DNA of 64,000 nt from Geothrix sp. PMB-07 (lineage in GTDB: Bacteria; Acidobacteriota; Holophagae; Holophagales; Holophagaceae), in assembly GCF_030758935.1 (NCBI RefSeq), contig NZ_CP132333.1, positions 2,356,992 to 2,420,991 on the forward strand, in the 5' to 3' direction. The first letter of the stretch is position 1. Each line of letters begins with the position of its first letter. A program made the translations under genes and the position numbers. The notes under the pieces are model-generated. The model had not been told where the DNA came from. It ran no database searches and worked only from the letters and a program-made list of their open reading frames with translations. Below, piece after piece: positions 10,341 to 20,690 of the stretch.

Positions 10341-10930
10341 GACTGGCGTTCCTTGAGGCTGAATTCCTGGGCGAGTCGGAGGAAGTTGGCGAGCATGGCG
10401 GGGCCATCGGGCGTGAGGATGCTTTCGGGATGGAACTGCACGCCCCAGCGCGGCAGATGGCGGTGTTCCATGGCCATGATCTCCCCGCCGGGACTGCGGC
10501 CCGTGACGCGCCAGCAGACGGGCAGGGATGCCGGATCCGCGATGAGGCTGTGGTAGCGGCCCACCGGCAAGCCCGCAGGCAGGCCCTGGAAGAGGCCCGT
10601 GCTCTCGTGTTCCAGGGACGTGGCCTCACCATGCAGCGGCTCGAGGGCGCGGGTGACCTTGCCCCCGGTGGCCGCGGCCAGGGCCTGATGACCAAGACAC
10701 ACACCGAGCAGGGGCACCGCCCAATCCGACGCACCGAGGGCCATGTGGGCGGGGCTCTCGGTGGGATGGCCCGGACCCGGCGAAAGCACCACCGCCTGGG
10801 GGTTCAGGGCCTTCGCTTCGGCCAGCGTGATGGCATCGTGGCGGATGACCTTCACCTCGGCGCCGAGGGTCTCGAAGGCCTGCACCAGGTTGTAGGTGAA
10901 GGAATCCAGGGCATCGATCAGCAGGATCAT
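10337..10930 (-). CDS. trpG: Anthranilate synthase glutaminase component
   Basis: Protein of 197 aa, a class I glutamine amidotransferase giving ammonia to TrpE. The triad is visible: C78 in LLGVCLGHQ, H167 and E169 in VQFHPES. The N-terminus MILLIDALDSFTYNLV is typical of TrpG/PabA. Placed directly after trpE with an ATGA overlap it is almost surely TrpG, though it may also serve PabB as in Bacillus. Confidence 0.95.
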   Translation of the reverse strand: MILLIDALDSFTYNLVQAFETLGAEVKVIRHDAITLAEAKALNPQAVVLSPGPGHPTESPAHMALGASDWAVPLLGVCLGHQALAAATGGKVTRALEPLHGEATSLEHESTGLFQGLPAGLPVGRYHSLIADPASLPVCWRVTGRSPGGEIMAMEHRHLPRWGVQFHPESILTPDGPAMLANFLRLAQEFSLKERQS

Positions 10931-12327
10931 CGGGTGGCTCCGGGCAGCTGCACGCCCAGGGCCTGGGCGATGGCGCCCAGCTTGTGCAGGGTTTCAAAGT
11001 ATTCGGCCTCGGGCCTGGAGGCGCGCACCACGCCCGCACCCGCCTGGATGTGGGCCGCACCATCCGCGTAGACGGCGGTGCGGAGGATGAGGGCCGTGTC
11101 GAGCACACCGTCGGCGCCCAACCGCAGCAGCACGCCGCCATAGGGGCCGCGCACCTCGCCTTCCAGCTCGGCAATGCGCTGACAGGCCCGCAATTTGGGC
11201 GCGCCGCTGACGGTGCCTGCAGGGAAGGCGGCCGCCAGCACGTCGAGTGCATCCACACCTGGCTTCAGCTTGGCCTTCACGGTGGTGGTGAGGTGCAGCA
11301 CGTGGCTGGTGCGCTGGAGCGCCAGGGGCAGTTCCACGCGCACCCCGCCGGGCACGCCCACGCGGCCCAAATCGTTGCGGGCCAGGTCCACCAGCATCTG
11401 GTGCTCAGCCAGTTCCTTGGGATCGCGCTTCAGGGCCTCGAAGCGGCAGGCATCTTCCTCGGCATTGGCGCCGCGGGGCACGGTGCCCGCGATGGGCAGG
11501 GTCTCGGCTTCGCCGTCCTGGACCCGCACGAGCATCTCCGGCGAGGCGCCCACCAGGGCGAAGCCCTCCCACTCCAGCAGGAATCCGTAGGGGCTGGGAT
11601 TGAGGCGGCGCAGGCGACGATAGGCTTCCAGCGGCAGGGGCGGATCCTCGACGCGGAAGCGCTGGCTGGGCACCAGCTGATAGATGTCGCCGTCGAGAAT
11701 CAATTCCTGGGCGGCGGCCACGGCGCCTTCATAGGCCTCGCGGGTCATGAGGGCCTTGGCGACGGGCTTCGCCTGGCCGGGACCAGGATCCTTGGCGCCT
11801 TCCAGCAGCCGCCGCCTCAGCTCCGCCAGTCGGGCGAAACCCGCTTCGGGGCTCGCGTCCAGGGTCTGCAGTTCCGCCACCTGGTGCAGGTGGTCGAAGA
11901 CCAGCGCCGTGTCGAAGCGCCGCACCCAGAGCCCCGGCAAGCCGAGGGTGTTCTTGGCTGGAAGGCTCAAGGTGGGTTCCAGGGCCCCCATGGCCTCGAA
12001 GCCCAGGTAGCCCGCGCAGCCAACACCCACGGGCAGGGTCTCGCGCAACGCTGGAAGAACGGCGGCGGTATCGTGCAGCGTGTCCACGGGTGCAGCGCCC
12101 GCCAAGCTCCGCAGAGCCTCCACCCAGCCGGTGGCAGGCGCGGGCAGGCGGCATTCGCCCTCCCCTTCCAGCAGGACGAAGCTGTGGCGACCCACCCGCT
12201 CGCCCTGGTCGCAGGACTCCAGCAGCAGGCTGGCCCCGGCAGGCCGCAGGGCCAGGTAGGCCGCCAGGGGCGTGAGCAGGTCCGCCGGGAGCGGATGTCG
12301 GATCAGATGTCTGGGTGAGGGCGTCAT
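10927..12327 (-). CDS. trpE: Anthranilate synthase component I
   Basis: Protein of 466 aa that converts chorismate to anthranilate with ammonia from TrpG. The N-terminal regulatory sequence LLES (35-38) followed by ten residues and S49 matches the LLES-X10-S tryptophan-feedback motif of TrpE, so feedback inhibition is expected. The chorismate-binding half carries PIAGTVPRGA, DLARNDLGRVG and AGAGVV. It is the first structural gene of the operon, 67 bases after the trpL stop, with the attenuator terminator in between. Confidence 0.96.
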   Translation of the reverse strand: MTPSPRHLIRHPLPADLLTPLAAYLALRPAGASLLLESCDQGERVGRHSFVLLEGEGECRLPAPATGWVEALRSLAGAAPVDTLHDTAAVLPALRETLPVGVGCAGYLGFEAMGALEPTLSLPAKNTLGLPGLWVRRFDTALVFDHLHQVAELQTLDASPEAGFARLAELRRRLLEGAKDPGPGQAKPVAKALMTREAYEGAVAAAQELILDGDIYQLVPSQRFRVEDPPLPLEAYRRLRRLNPSPYGFLLEWEGFALVGASPEMLVRVQDGEAETLPIAGTVPRGANAEEDACRFEALKRDPKELAEHQMLVDLARNDLGRVGVPGGVRVELPLALQRTSHVLHLTTTVKAKLKPGVDALDVLAAAFPAGTVSGAPKLRACQRIAELEGEVRGPYGGVLLRLGADGVLDTALILRTAVYADGAAHIQAGAGVVRASRPEAEYFETLHKLGAIAQALGVQLPGATR

Positions 12328-12343
12328 CTTTCAGTCCACAACG

Positions 12344-12369
12344 AAAAAGCCCGACCATCAGGTCGGGCT
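12344..12369 (-). terminator. trp attenuator terminator
   Basis: On the minus strand a 9-bp stem AGCCCGACC / GGTCGGGCT with loop TGAT is followed directly by TTTTC, a classic intrinsic terminator. It lies 17 bases upstream of the trpE ATG and downstream of the leader peptide stop. The 5' half of the stem overlaps the antiterminator sequence. Confidence 0.9.
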
Positions 12370-12425
12370 CGGAGGGTCCGGAATGGCTAGGCCGCTAGGC
12401 CTCGCACAGGGAGCCGTCCGAGCCC
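12365..12425 (-). promoter_or_regulatory. trp antiterminator helix (segments 2 and 3)
   Basis: On the minus strand GGGCTCGGA (plus 12417-12425, shortly after the Trp codons of the leader) is the exact reverse complement of TCCGAGCCC (plus 12365-12373). The second arm shares five bases with the terminator stem, so the two helices exclude each other. A ribosome stalled at the Trp codons would leave segment 2 free and allow this helix. A clear 1:2 protector helix could not be identified. Confidence 0.8.
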
Positions 12426-12487
12426 ATACGCCACCACCAAGCCTCAGAGGAGAGGCCCTGGCAGGGGACGGGGAAGGACAGCAGCAT
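12395..12487 (-). CDS. trpL: trp operon leader peptide
   Basis: A 30-residue peptide, MLLSFPVPCQGLSSEAWWWR followed by MGSDGSLCEA, ends in TAG and has three adjacent TGG codons at 17-19. With the terminator at 12344-12369 and the antiterminator at 12365-12425 this is a tryptophan attenuator. There is no purine-rich ribosome-binding site before the ATG. The candidate promoter (12495-12524) would start transcription at or within a base or two of the A of ATG, so a leaderless transcript is likely, as reported for the Sinorhizobium meliloti trpL. It is too short for ordinary gene callers. Confidence 0.9.
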   Translation of the reverse strand: MLLSFPVPCQGLSSEAWWWRMGSDGSLCEA

Positions 12488-12494
12488 GAAAGGG

Positions 12495-12524
12495 ATGAAA
12501 ACCCATCGGGGCCGCCCCTGTCAA
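12495..12524 (-). promoter_or_regulatory. trp operon promoter candidate
   Basis: On the minus strand TTGACA (plus 12519-12524) is followed after 18 bases by TTTCAT (plus 12495-12500), a perfect -35 and a 4/6 -10. The next seven bases lead to the trpL ATG. Two further TTGAC copies lie just upstream in the same GC-rich stretch but lack a matching -10. Confidence 0.55.
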
Positions 12525-12601
12525 GCCCCCCGGGGTCCCCGCCCCGTCAACTCCCCGGGCCCCTGCCCGTCAATTGTGGTTTGATGAGAGATTGCTAGCG
12601 G

Positions 12602-13540
12602 ATGGCCATGGAACCCACCGAACGCCCCACCACCATTCACATTTCCGAGGAGGACCTCGCTCCCCGGGGGCCCTGGTCCTTCCTGCGGTCCTCGCTGCCC
12701 GGGGGCTTCACGCGGTGGGGCTGGGGCCTCATGGGCGGTTGGATGCTCGCGCTGCTGGGCTCCACCCTCGGCTGGGCCGGCCACCTGCGCCGGGCCGCGG
12801 GCTGGAGCGCCCTGCCCAGCCACTGGGGTGAGAGCCTCAGCGCCCGCGATATCTGGGAGCTGGTGGAGAACGGGGGCCTCAAGCACAGCTTCACCAATTC
12901 ACCCACCGTGCACCTCTTCGCCCTCGGCATCATCATCGTGCTCTGGTGCGGGTGGCGGCTGCAGGCGGAGGAAGCGGCCCTCAAGGCCCGGCTCAGCTCC
13001 TGGCTGCTGGGCGCCCTGGACACACTCCTCATCGGCTTCCTGCCCCTGGGCCTGGTGGCCTGGCTGGTGGACCTGTTCTTGGCCAAGCTGGGCGCTTCTG
13101 GCATTGAAGCCCTCGGCTGGACCGCCTTCTTCGGTCGGCCCCTGGTGTGGATGGGCCTCGTGGCGGCCCTGAACCTCCAGTGGTGGTTCTGCCGCCTGGG
13201 CCGGTTGGCGGGGCCTCCGCGAGGCTACCGGGCGCATCTCGCCGACTCTTTCCTGCGCCTCTGGTCGCACCCCATCCAGTGGGGGTTGATCTCCGTCGGC
13301 GGGGCCGCCCTGCGCGCCCTCCTGCCCTTCCTTGTCCTCCTCCTGGCCTGGCGCATGGGAGGCGGCACCACGTTCCGGGTCTGGCTGTTCCTCCTCCTCC
13401 AACTCCTCGTCACCGCCATCAACGGCTGGCTCATGGGCTGGCTGCTGAGGCTGGCCGCCCAGTTCTGGTCCCATGACGTCATCGTGCGGGATGTCCGCGC
13501 GGCCCTGAAGGAATCTGTCCGTGAAGCTTCAGCCCTGTAG
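12602..13540 (+). CDS. Multi-pass membrane protein of unknown function
   Basis: Protein of 312 aa with about six hydrophobic segments (roughly 38-60, 100-118, 135-165, 178-195, 220-250, 258-285) and a polar N-terminal tail. No family motif was recognised. Two ATGs six bases apart (12602, 12608) are possible starts. It is divergent from the trp operon, and its 3' end overlaps the next gene by 20 bases, so the two are probably co-transcribed. The function is unknown. Confidence 0.75.
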   Translation: MAMEPTERPTTIHISEEDLAPRGPWSFLRSSLPGGFTRWGWGLMGGWMLALLGSTLGWAGHLRRAAGWSALPSHWGESLSARDIWELVENGGLKHSFTNSPTVHLFALGIIIVLWCGWRLQAEEAALKARLSSWLLGALDTLLIGFLPLGLVAWLVDLFLAKLGASGIEALGWTAFFGRPLVWMGLVAALNLQWWFCRLGRLAGPPRGYRAHLADSFLRLWSHPIQWGLISVGGAALRALLPFLVLLLAWRMGGGTTFRVWLFLLLQLLVTAINGWLMGWLLRLAAQFWSHDVIVRDVRAALKESVREASAL

Positions 13541-14318
13541 CGTCCTGCTCTATTCCCTGCTTTCGCTCCCCCTCTCGGCGCAAGCGACGAACACCAAAAC
13601 GGAAGTCGTCCCCATCGCTGCCACCATCCCCGAGGACGAGGCCATCCAGAAGGTCATCGCCCCCCTGGCGGCCGAGATCAAGGCCACCTTCGACCTGCCC
13701 CTGGTGCAGGCGCCCCAGGGCCTGTTCCGTGGCCGCCGTGGTGAGGAGAACCTGCTGGGCTACTGGACTGCCGACGTCATGCGCCGGACCGCGCAGAACG
13801 TGGTGGGCGCGGCCGTGCGCTTCGCCATCACCAACGCCGGCGGCCTGCGCTCCAACCTGCGGCCCGGCCAACTGAAGGTGGGCGACATCTTCGAGCTGAT
13901 GCCCTTCGAGAACGAGCTGGTGGTGGTCGAACTCACCGGCGCCGAAGTGATCCAGGTGGTGAAGGAGGGCATCGTGCGCCGGGGCGGCGAACCCTGTTCC
14001 GGCGTGAAGGCCCTGGTCGGCGGCACGCCGGAAGCGGGCACCTACAGCCTCGTCTGGGAGGATGGCAGCCCCATCGATCCCAAGGAAACCGTGAAACTGG
14101 CCACCTCGGACTACCTCTACGGCGGCGGCGATTCCATCCCCACCCTGAAGCTGGGCCGCAAGCCCTTCACCACCGGCGTCACCCTGCGCCAGATGCTGCT
14201 GGATGAATGCGCCGCCCTGGCCAAGGCCAAGAAGGACCTGCTGCCTCCGCCCCCGGGCCGCTACACCATCCCCGCGCCCATTCAGGAAGCCATCCGCGAC
14301 AAGAAGTTCAAGCTGTAG
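13521..14318 (+). CDS. Secreted 5'-nucleotidase C-terminal-domain protein
   Basis: Protein of 265 aa with a signal peptide (about residues 1-21, LPLSAQA). The remainder matches the substrate-specificity domain of UshA-type 5'-nucleotidases: NAGGLRSNL, GDIFELMPFENELVVVELTGAEV and a late ATSDYLYGGGDS. The metallophosphatase half is absent here but encoded by the next gene 8 bases later, so the usual two-domain enzyme is split. The GTG start is supported by AAGGAA just upstream. The pair probably acts on nucleotides or other phosphoesters in the periplasm. Confidence 0.85.
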   Translation: MKLQPCSVLLYSLLSLPLSAQATNTKTEVVPIAATIPEDEAIQKVIAPLAAEIKATFDLPLVQAPQGLFRGRRGEENLLGYWTADVMRRTAQNVVGAAVRFAITNAGGLRSNLRPGQLKVGDIFELMPFENELVVVELTGAEVIQVVKEGIVRRGGEPCSGVKALVGGTPEAGTYSLVWEDGSPIDPKETVKLATSDYLYGGGDSIPTLKLGRKPFTTGVTLRQMLLDECAALAKAKKDLLPPPPGRYTIPAPIQEAIRDKKFKL

Positions 14319-14326
14319 GAGGCGTG

Positions 14327-15277
14327 ATGGACCGCCGACAATTCCTCGCCTCCCTGAGCGCCGCCGCCGTCGCTTCCCAGCTGCCCCTGCGGGCCGGGGC
14401 GGATGCTGCGCCTGCGGGCTCAGGCCGCATCACCCTGCTGCACACCAACGATACGCATTCCCGCATCGAGCCCTTCGGCCCCGGCAACGGCGCCATCAGC
14501 GGTCTGGGCGGCGTGGCCCGCCGGGCCACCCTGGTGAAGCAGTTGCGGCAGCAGCTGGGCGCCGTGCTGCTGCTGGATGCGGGCGACACCTTCCAGGGCA
14601 CCCCCTACTTCAACCGCTACAAGGGCCGCCTCGACTACCAGCTCATGCGCATGGTGGGCTACGATGCCGGCACCCTGGGCAACCACGACTTCGACAATGG
14701 CGTGGGCATGCTGGTGGAGGCCATGGAATCCATGGAGCAGCTCCAGCACGCCAACCCGCCCTTCGCCTTCGTGAACTGCAACTTCGATTTCAAGGGCGCG
14801 CCCAGTCTCGGCAAGCGGGTGCGGCCCTACCTGGTGAAGGAGGTCTCCAACCTTCGCGTCGGCATCACCGGCGTGGGCGTGGCCTTCGCGGGCCTGGTGG
14901 CCCCCAAGAACCACGAAGGCATCACCTGGAAGGATCCCTACGACAGCCTGAAGCCCATCGTGAAGCGGCTGCGCGAGGTGGAGAAGGTGGACCTGGTGGT
15001 GGTGCTCTCCCACCTCGGCTACAACCTGAACGGCAGCGCCCCCGACGATCTGCAGATGCCCGGCCAGGTGGCGGGCATCGACGCCATCATCGGCGGCCAC
15101 AGCCACACCTTCCTGGACAAGCCCACCAAGGTGCCCCAGGCCCAGGGCGAAACCCTGGTCTTCCAGGTGGGCTTCGGCGGGGTGAACCTGGGCCGCATGG
15201 ATTTCGCCGTGGCCAAGGGCGCCGTGCGGGCCGCTTCCGGTTCCGCCATGCCTGTCATGGGCTCCATCGTGACCTAG
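14327..15277 (+). CDS. Secreted metallophosphatase (5'-nucleotidase N-domain) with Tat-like signal
   Basis: Protein of 316 aa. It begins MDRRQFLASLSAAAVA, a twin-arginine-type signal (RRxFL). The binuclear metallophosphoesterase motifs are in order: LLHTNDTHSR, DAGDTFQGTPYF, LGNHDFDNG, VVLSHLGYN and GGHSHTF. It lacks the C-terminal nucleotide-binding domain of UshA, which is the product of the gene just upstream (GGAGG-like site and 8-base spacing). Inferred role: periplasmic nucleotide or phosphoester hydrolysis as a two-subunit enzyme. Confidence 0.88.
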   Translation: MDRRQFLASLSAAAVASQLPLRAGADAAPAGSGRITLLHTNDTHSRIEPFGPGNGAISGLGGVARRATLVKQLRQQLGAVLLLDAGDTFQGTPYFNRYKGRLDYQLMRMVGYDAGTLGNHDFDNGVGMLVEAMESMEQLQHANPPFAFVNCNFDFKGAPSLGKRVRPYLVKEVSNLRVGITGVGVAFAGLVAPKNHEGITWKDPYDSLKPIVKRLREVEKVDLVVVLSHLGYNLNGSAPDDLQMPGQVAGIDAIIGGHSHTFLDKPTKVPQAQGETLVFQVGFGGVNLGRMDFAVAKGAVRAASGSAMPVMGSIVT

Positions 15278-15298
15278 GTCCCATTCCGCCCTTCCTTC

Positions 15299-15327
15299 GG
15301 GAAAGCCGCTTGAAGCGCCGCTTTCCC
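15299..15327 (+). terminator. Possible terminator hairpin
   Basis: Stem gggaaagc / gctttccc with an inner cgc-ttgaa-gcg helix follows the metallophosphatase gene and precedes isocitrate dehydrogenase. There is no T-run, so this is only a weak call. Confidence 0.35.
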
Positions 15328-15386
15328 CGTGGGAGTCTGCCTTTCTATCCGTTCTTCGCACACCGATGAGCTAGCCGGCCCCCTGA

Positions 15387-17645
<2,259 letters not shown>

Positions 17646-17668
17646 ACAACCGGCGGTACAGTCAGTCC

Positions 17669-18277
17669 ATGCGCCGTCTGAAGGAGATCGCCATCCACCG
17701 GTTCCGTGAGAAGGCCTCGGTCTTTCTCACGGAGTTGCATCCGGCGCGGGATGCGGAGGAGCGGTCGGCGGTGCTGGCCCTACTGCGCAAGAGGGATTTC
17801 GACGCCACCCACCACTGCAGCGCCTGGCGCGAGGGGGTGCCGGTCTCGGCCTTCGGCGCCGACGATGACGGCGAACCCTCGGGCACGGCCGGCCGTCCCA
17901 TGCTGGCGGTGCTGGAGGGCGCCGAGGTCACGGATCTCATCGCGATCTGCATCCGCTGGTACGGGGGCACCAAGCTGGGCACCGGGGGCTTGGTGCGGGC
18001 CTACACGGAGGGTGTGCAGGGGGCCCTGGCGGAAGCCGATGCTCTTGGTCTCTGGGAGGAAGTCCGCATCCTCCGCACGGGGGAGATCCGCGTCCCCGCC
18101 GCCCAGGCCCACCTGCCCTTCGCCCTGCTGGGGGCCTTCCCCGCCGCGGCGGTACTGGAGCAGACCTTCGATCAGGAGGCGGCGGTGCTGCGCTTCCAGT
18201 GCCCGCCGGACCTGGTGCCCACCCTGGAGCACACCTGGCGCGAACGCAGCCGGGGCGGCAGCATTCACTGGGAATGA
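17669..18277 (+). CDS. yigZ: YigZ/IMPACT family protein
   Basis: Protein of 202 aa. It has the UPF0029 N-terminal domain with ATHHCSAWR, then DDDGEPSGTAGRPML and the ICIRWYGGTKLGTGGLVRAY signature of YigZ/IMPACT proteins. A C-terminal ferredoxin-like domain (DUF1949 type) follows. The biochemical role in bacteria is not settled; eukaryotic IMPACT modulates GCN2. It starts 23 bases after icd and could be read through from it. Confidence 0.92.
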   Translation: MRRLKEIAIHRFREKASVFLTELHPARDAEERSAVLALLRKRDFDATHHCSAWREGVPVSAFGADDDGEPSGTAGRPMLAVLEGAEVTDLIAICIRWYGGTKLGTGGLVRAYTEGVQGALAEADALGLWEEVRILRTGEIRVPAAQAHLPFALLGAFPAAAVLEQTFDQEAAVLRFQCPPDLVPTLEHTWRERSRGGSIHWE

Positions 18278-18367
18278 CCGCTCGCCGGTTCTGGCCCGTC
18301 ATTCGCCGATCCCTGCCCGACATGGCCACGGGATGCCCGTAGCTTGGTCACTGAGGAGGAAAGACCC

Positions 18368-18481
18368 ATGGTCCATGCGGGATGGTTCATCGACGGCGCC
18401 TGGTGGCTGCTGCTGCTGTGCCTGCCCTCCCTGGCCTATGTGTCGCCCTTCGGATCAGGCAGAAAGGAATACCACTCATGA
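18368..18481 (+). CDS. Small membrane peptide, first gene of LiaF/LytS operon
   Basis: A 37-residue open frame beginning MVHAGWFIDGAWWLLLLCLP, with one hydrophobic segment (about 11-25) and a short polar tail. It has a strong ribosome-binding site (GAGGAGG, 18353-18360), and its TGA overlaps the next ATG (ATGA). Strong initiation signals and exact coupling argue that it is real. No homologue family was recognised. Possible roles are a small regulator of the downstream membrane sensors or just a coupling leader. Confidence 0.65.
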   Translation: MVHAGWFIDGAWWLLLLCLPSLAYVSPFGSGRKEYHS

Positions 18482-18903
18482 ATGTCCAGGAACGACGCCC
18501 CCTCTTCTCCACCAAGCTGGTGTTCGGCCTGACGGTCCTGGCCGTGGGCCTCATCCTCATGGCTGACAGCCTTCACTGGTATGACGCCTGGCATCTGCTC
18601 ACCTGGTGGCCACTGGCCTTGGCGGCCTTCGGGCTCGCGCGCCTGGCCCAGGATGGCATCCTCAGCCTGCGCGGCCATGTGTGGCTGGCCTTCGCAGCGG
18701 CAGGGTTCATTTCTCAGTTCGGCCCCTGGGGCTTGCTGGAACGTTGGTGGCCGGGCTTCATCATCTGGGGTGGCATCATCGTCACCCTGCGGGCCATCTT
18801 CCCCCAGCCGAAGCGCCCTAAGAAGGGCAAGGACATCCCCCCATCGCCAAGGACCGCCGTTTCCGGCGATGCTGAATCAGACACCACCCAGGTGAGGCCA
18901 TGA
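18478..18903 (+). CDS. LiaI/LiaF-type transmembrane protein (DUF5668-like)
   Basis: Protein of 141 aa with three to four transmembrane segments in the first about 105 residues, and a polar Pro/Lys-rich tail. The N-terminal block (FSTKLVFGLTVLAVGLIL, then WWPLALAAFGLARL) is clearly paralogous to that of the next protein (FSPKLVLGIAIIALGLIL, then LWPLVLVVMGFAKI), and resembles the LiaI-LiaF-like transmembrane domain. It overlaps both neighbours by four bases (ATGA). Confidence 0.8.
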   Translation: MNVQERRPLFSTKLVFGLTVLAVGLILMADSLHWYDAWHLLTWWPLALAAFGLARLAQDGILSLRGHVWLAFAAAGFISQFGPWGLLERWWPGFIIWGGIIVTLRAIFPQPKRPKKGKDIPPSPRTAVSGDAESDTTQVRP

Positions 18904-19613
18904 CTCCTGTTGACGACACCAAACCCCCGAGCCCCTTCAGCCCCAAGCTGGTGCTCGGCATCGCCATCATCGCGCTGGGCCTGATTCTCACGCTCGATAA
19001 TTTGAACCTCGTCGAGGCCCACACCATCCTCAAACTCTGGCCCCTGGTGCTCGTGGTCATGGGCTTCGCCAAGATCCGACAGGAAGGCAGCGAGGGCGGC
19101 ATGGGCGGCTGGCTGCTGGTGCTGGGCGGCAGCTTTTTGCTGCTGGTCACCTTCGCCCGCGGGCACCTGGCTGATGCCATCGGGCCCATGCTCGTGGTGG
19201 CGCTGGGCATCCTCATCGTCGTCAAGGCGCTCAAGCAGAACCGGCGCGTGCCGCCGGAGTTGGCCCAATCCGAGGATTTCCTCCGTGGCACGGCCATCTT
19301 CGGGGCCTTCAAGCGGCGCATGTTCAGCCATGCCTTCAAGGGCGGCGAGCTGACGGCCATCTTCGGGGGCTACGAAGTGGATCTCCGCCAGGCGATGCTG
19401 GAATCGGGCCAAGCCCGCATCGATGTCTTCATCCTCTTCGGCGGCGGTGAGATCCGCGTGCCTGAGGGTTGGGAGATCGCAAACCGCGCCACGGCCATGT
19501 TCGGCGGCCTGAGCGACGCCACCCACCACGGACCGCCCAGCCATGCGGGTGAGCGGCCACGGCTGGTGATCACAGGCCTGATCCTCTTCGGCGGCACCGA
19601 GGTCAAATCCTGA
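18900..19613 (+). CDS. LiaF-like cell-envelope stress sensor protein
   Basis: Protein of 237 aa. The N-terminal half has about four transmembrane helices. The C-terminal half (from about residue 125) has the repeated hydrophobic-glycine beta pattern of the LiaF/YvqF C-terminal domain: IFGAFKRR, ELTAIFGGYEVDLRQA, IDVFILFGGGEIRVPEGW and ILFGGTEV. In Firmicutes LiaF restrains the LiaRS system. Here it is followed directly (one-base TGATG overlap) by a LytS-type kinase and LytTR regulator. Confidence 0.88.
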   Translation: MTPVDDTKPPSPFSPKLVLGIAIIALGLILTLDNLNLVEAHTILKLWPLVLVVMGFAKIRQEGSEGGMGGWLLVLGGSFLLLVTFARGHLADAIGPMLVVALGILIVVKALKQNRRVPPELAQSEDFLRGTAIFGAFKRRMFSHAFKGGELTAIFGGYEVDLRQAMLESGQARIDVFILFGGGEIRVPEGWEIANRATAMFGGLSDATHHGPPSHAGERPRLVITGLILFGGTEVKS

Positions 19614-20677
19614 TGCACCCCCTGCTGGCCAGCCGCGCGCGCCTGGGGGCCTACCTGCTGGGGTGGGTCCCCATTGCGCTGCTGCTCATCGCCATCGCCC
19701 GGTCCCAGGGCTGGAGCTGGGAGGGGGCGGTCTCCCTCGCGGTGCCGCTCTGCCTGCTGGCCGCCCTCCTGTTCCTGTCGGCCTGGTTCCTCTGCCGGGC
19801 CCTTCCGCTGGGCCGGACCGTGGAGGGCCTGGGCCGCCACGGCGCTGCCTGGGCCATGGCGGCCATCTTCATGGGCAGCCTCTGGTCAGGTCTCGCCTGG
19901 ATGCTCGCGCGGCTGCTGGCCTGGATTCCGGGCCTGGGCGACCTGCCCCCGCGGGTGGACACCGCGCTGCCGGTGCTCACGGGCCTCGGCATCCTGCTGT
20001 ACCTCGCCTCCGTGGCCCTCAACTACCTGATCCTCGCCCAGGAACGCGCGGTCGAGGCCGAGCGCAAGGGCGCCGAGCTGCAGCTGCTGGCCCAGGAATC
20101 CGAATTGAAGGCGCTGCGGGCACAGCTGAATCCGCACTTCCTCTTCAACAGCCTCAACTCACTGTCGGCCCTGACGGCGGTGGATCCTGCACGAGCGCGC
20201 GAGATGTGCGTGCTGCTGTCGGATTTCCTCCGTCGCAGCCTGGGCCTGGGTGAGCGGCGGCTGGTGGCGTTGCGCGAAGAGCTGGATCTGGCCAAGGCCT
20301 ACCTGGCCATCGAGCAGATCCGCTTCGGCCAGCGCCTGCAACTCGCCTGGACGGTGGATCCCGCCGCCGAGCCCGCCCTCCTGCCCACCCTGCTGCTGCA
20401 GCCCCTGGTGGAGAACGCCATCAAGCACGGCATCGCGGCCCTGCCGGAAGGCGGTGTCCTCGCGGTCAGCGCCGAGGTGCTGGATGGGCACGTCATCTTG
20501 AAGGTGGACAACCCGCTGGATCAGGATGCCCCGGTGCCGCAGGGCCTGGGCATCGGCCTGCGGCAGGTGCGCCAGCGGCTGCTGGGCCGATTCGGCAGCC
20601 GCGCCCGCTTCGAGGCCGGCGTGCGCGAGGGCGTCCACCACGCCACCTTGGTATTCCCCCTGGAGACTGAACCATGA
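19613..20677 (+). CDS. LytS-family sensor histidine kinase
   Basis: Protein of 354 aa. Four transmembrane helices (about 13-30, 40-62, 78-105, 119-142) lie without an obvious extracellular sensor domain. A His_kinase domain follows with the phospho-acceptor H175 in LNPHFLFNSLNSL and the ATPase N-box PLVENAIKHG, then GIGLRQVRQRL. The intramembrane-sensing layout and its coupling to a LiaF-like protein suggest envelope-stress sensing. The cognate regulator is the next gene. Confidence 0.93.
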   Translation: MHPLLASRARLGAYLLGWVPIALLLIAIARSQGWSWEGAVSLAVPLCLLAALLFLSAWFLCRALPLGRTVEGLGRHGAAWAMAAIFMGSLWSGLAWMLARLLAWIPGLGDLPPRVDTALPVLTGLGILLYLASVALNYLILAQERAVEAERKGAELQLLAQESELKALRAQLNPHFLFNSLNSLSALTAVDPARAREMCVLLSDFLRRSLGLGERRLVALREELDLAKAYLAIEQIRFGQRLQLAWTVDPAAEPALLPTLLLQPLVENAIKHGIAALPEGGVLAVSAEVLDGHVILKVDNPLDQDAPVPQGLGIGLRQVRQRLLGRFGSRARFEAGVREGVHHATLVFPLETEP

Positions 20678-20690
20678 AAGGCCTGATCCC

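Noticed and set aside
12395-12487. A 1:2 protector helix in the trp leader
   Set aside because: No good complement to segment 2 was found in the leader-coding part; the small GCCTC/GAGGC hairpin lies upstream of the Trp codons and does not pair with segment 2.
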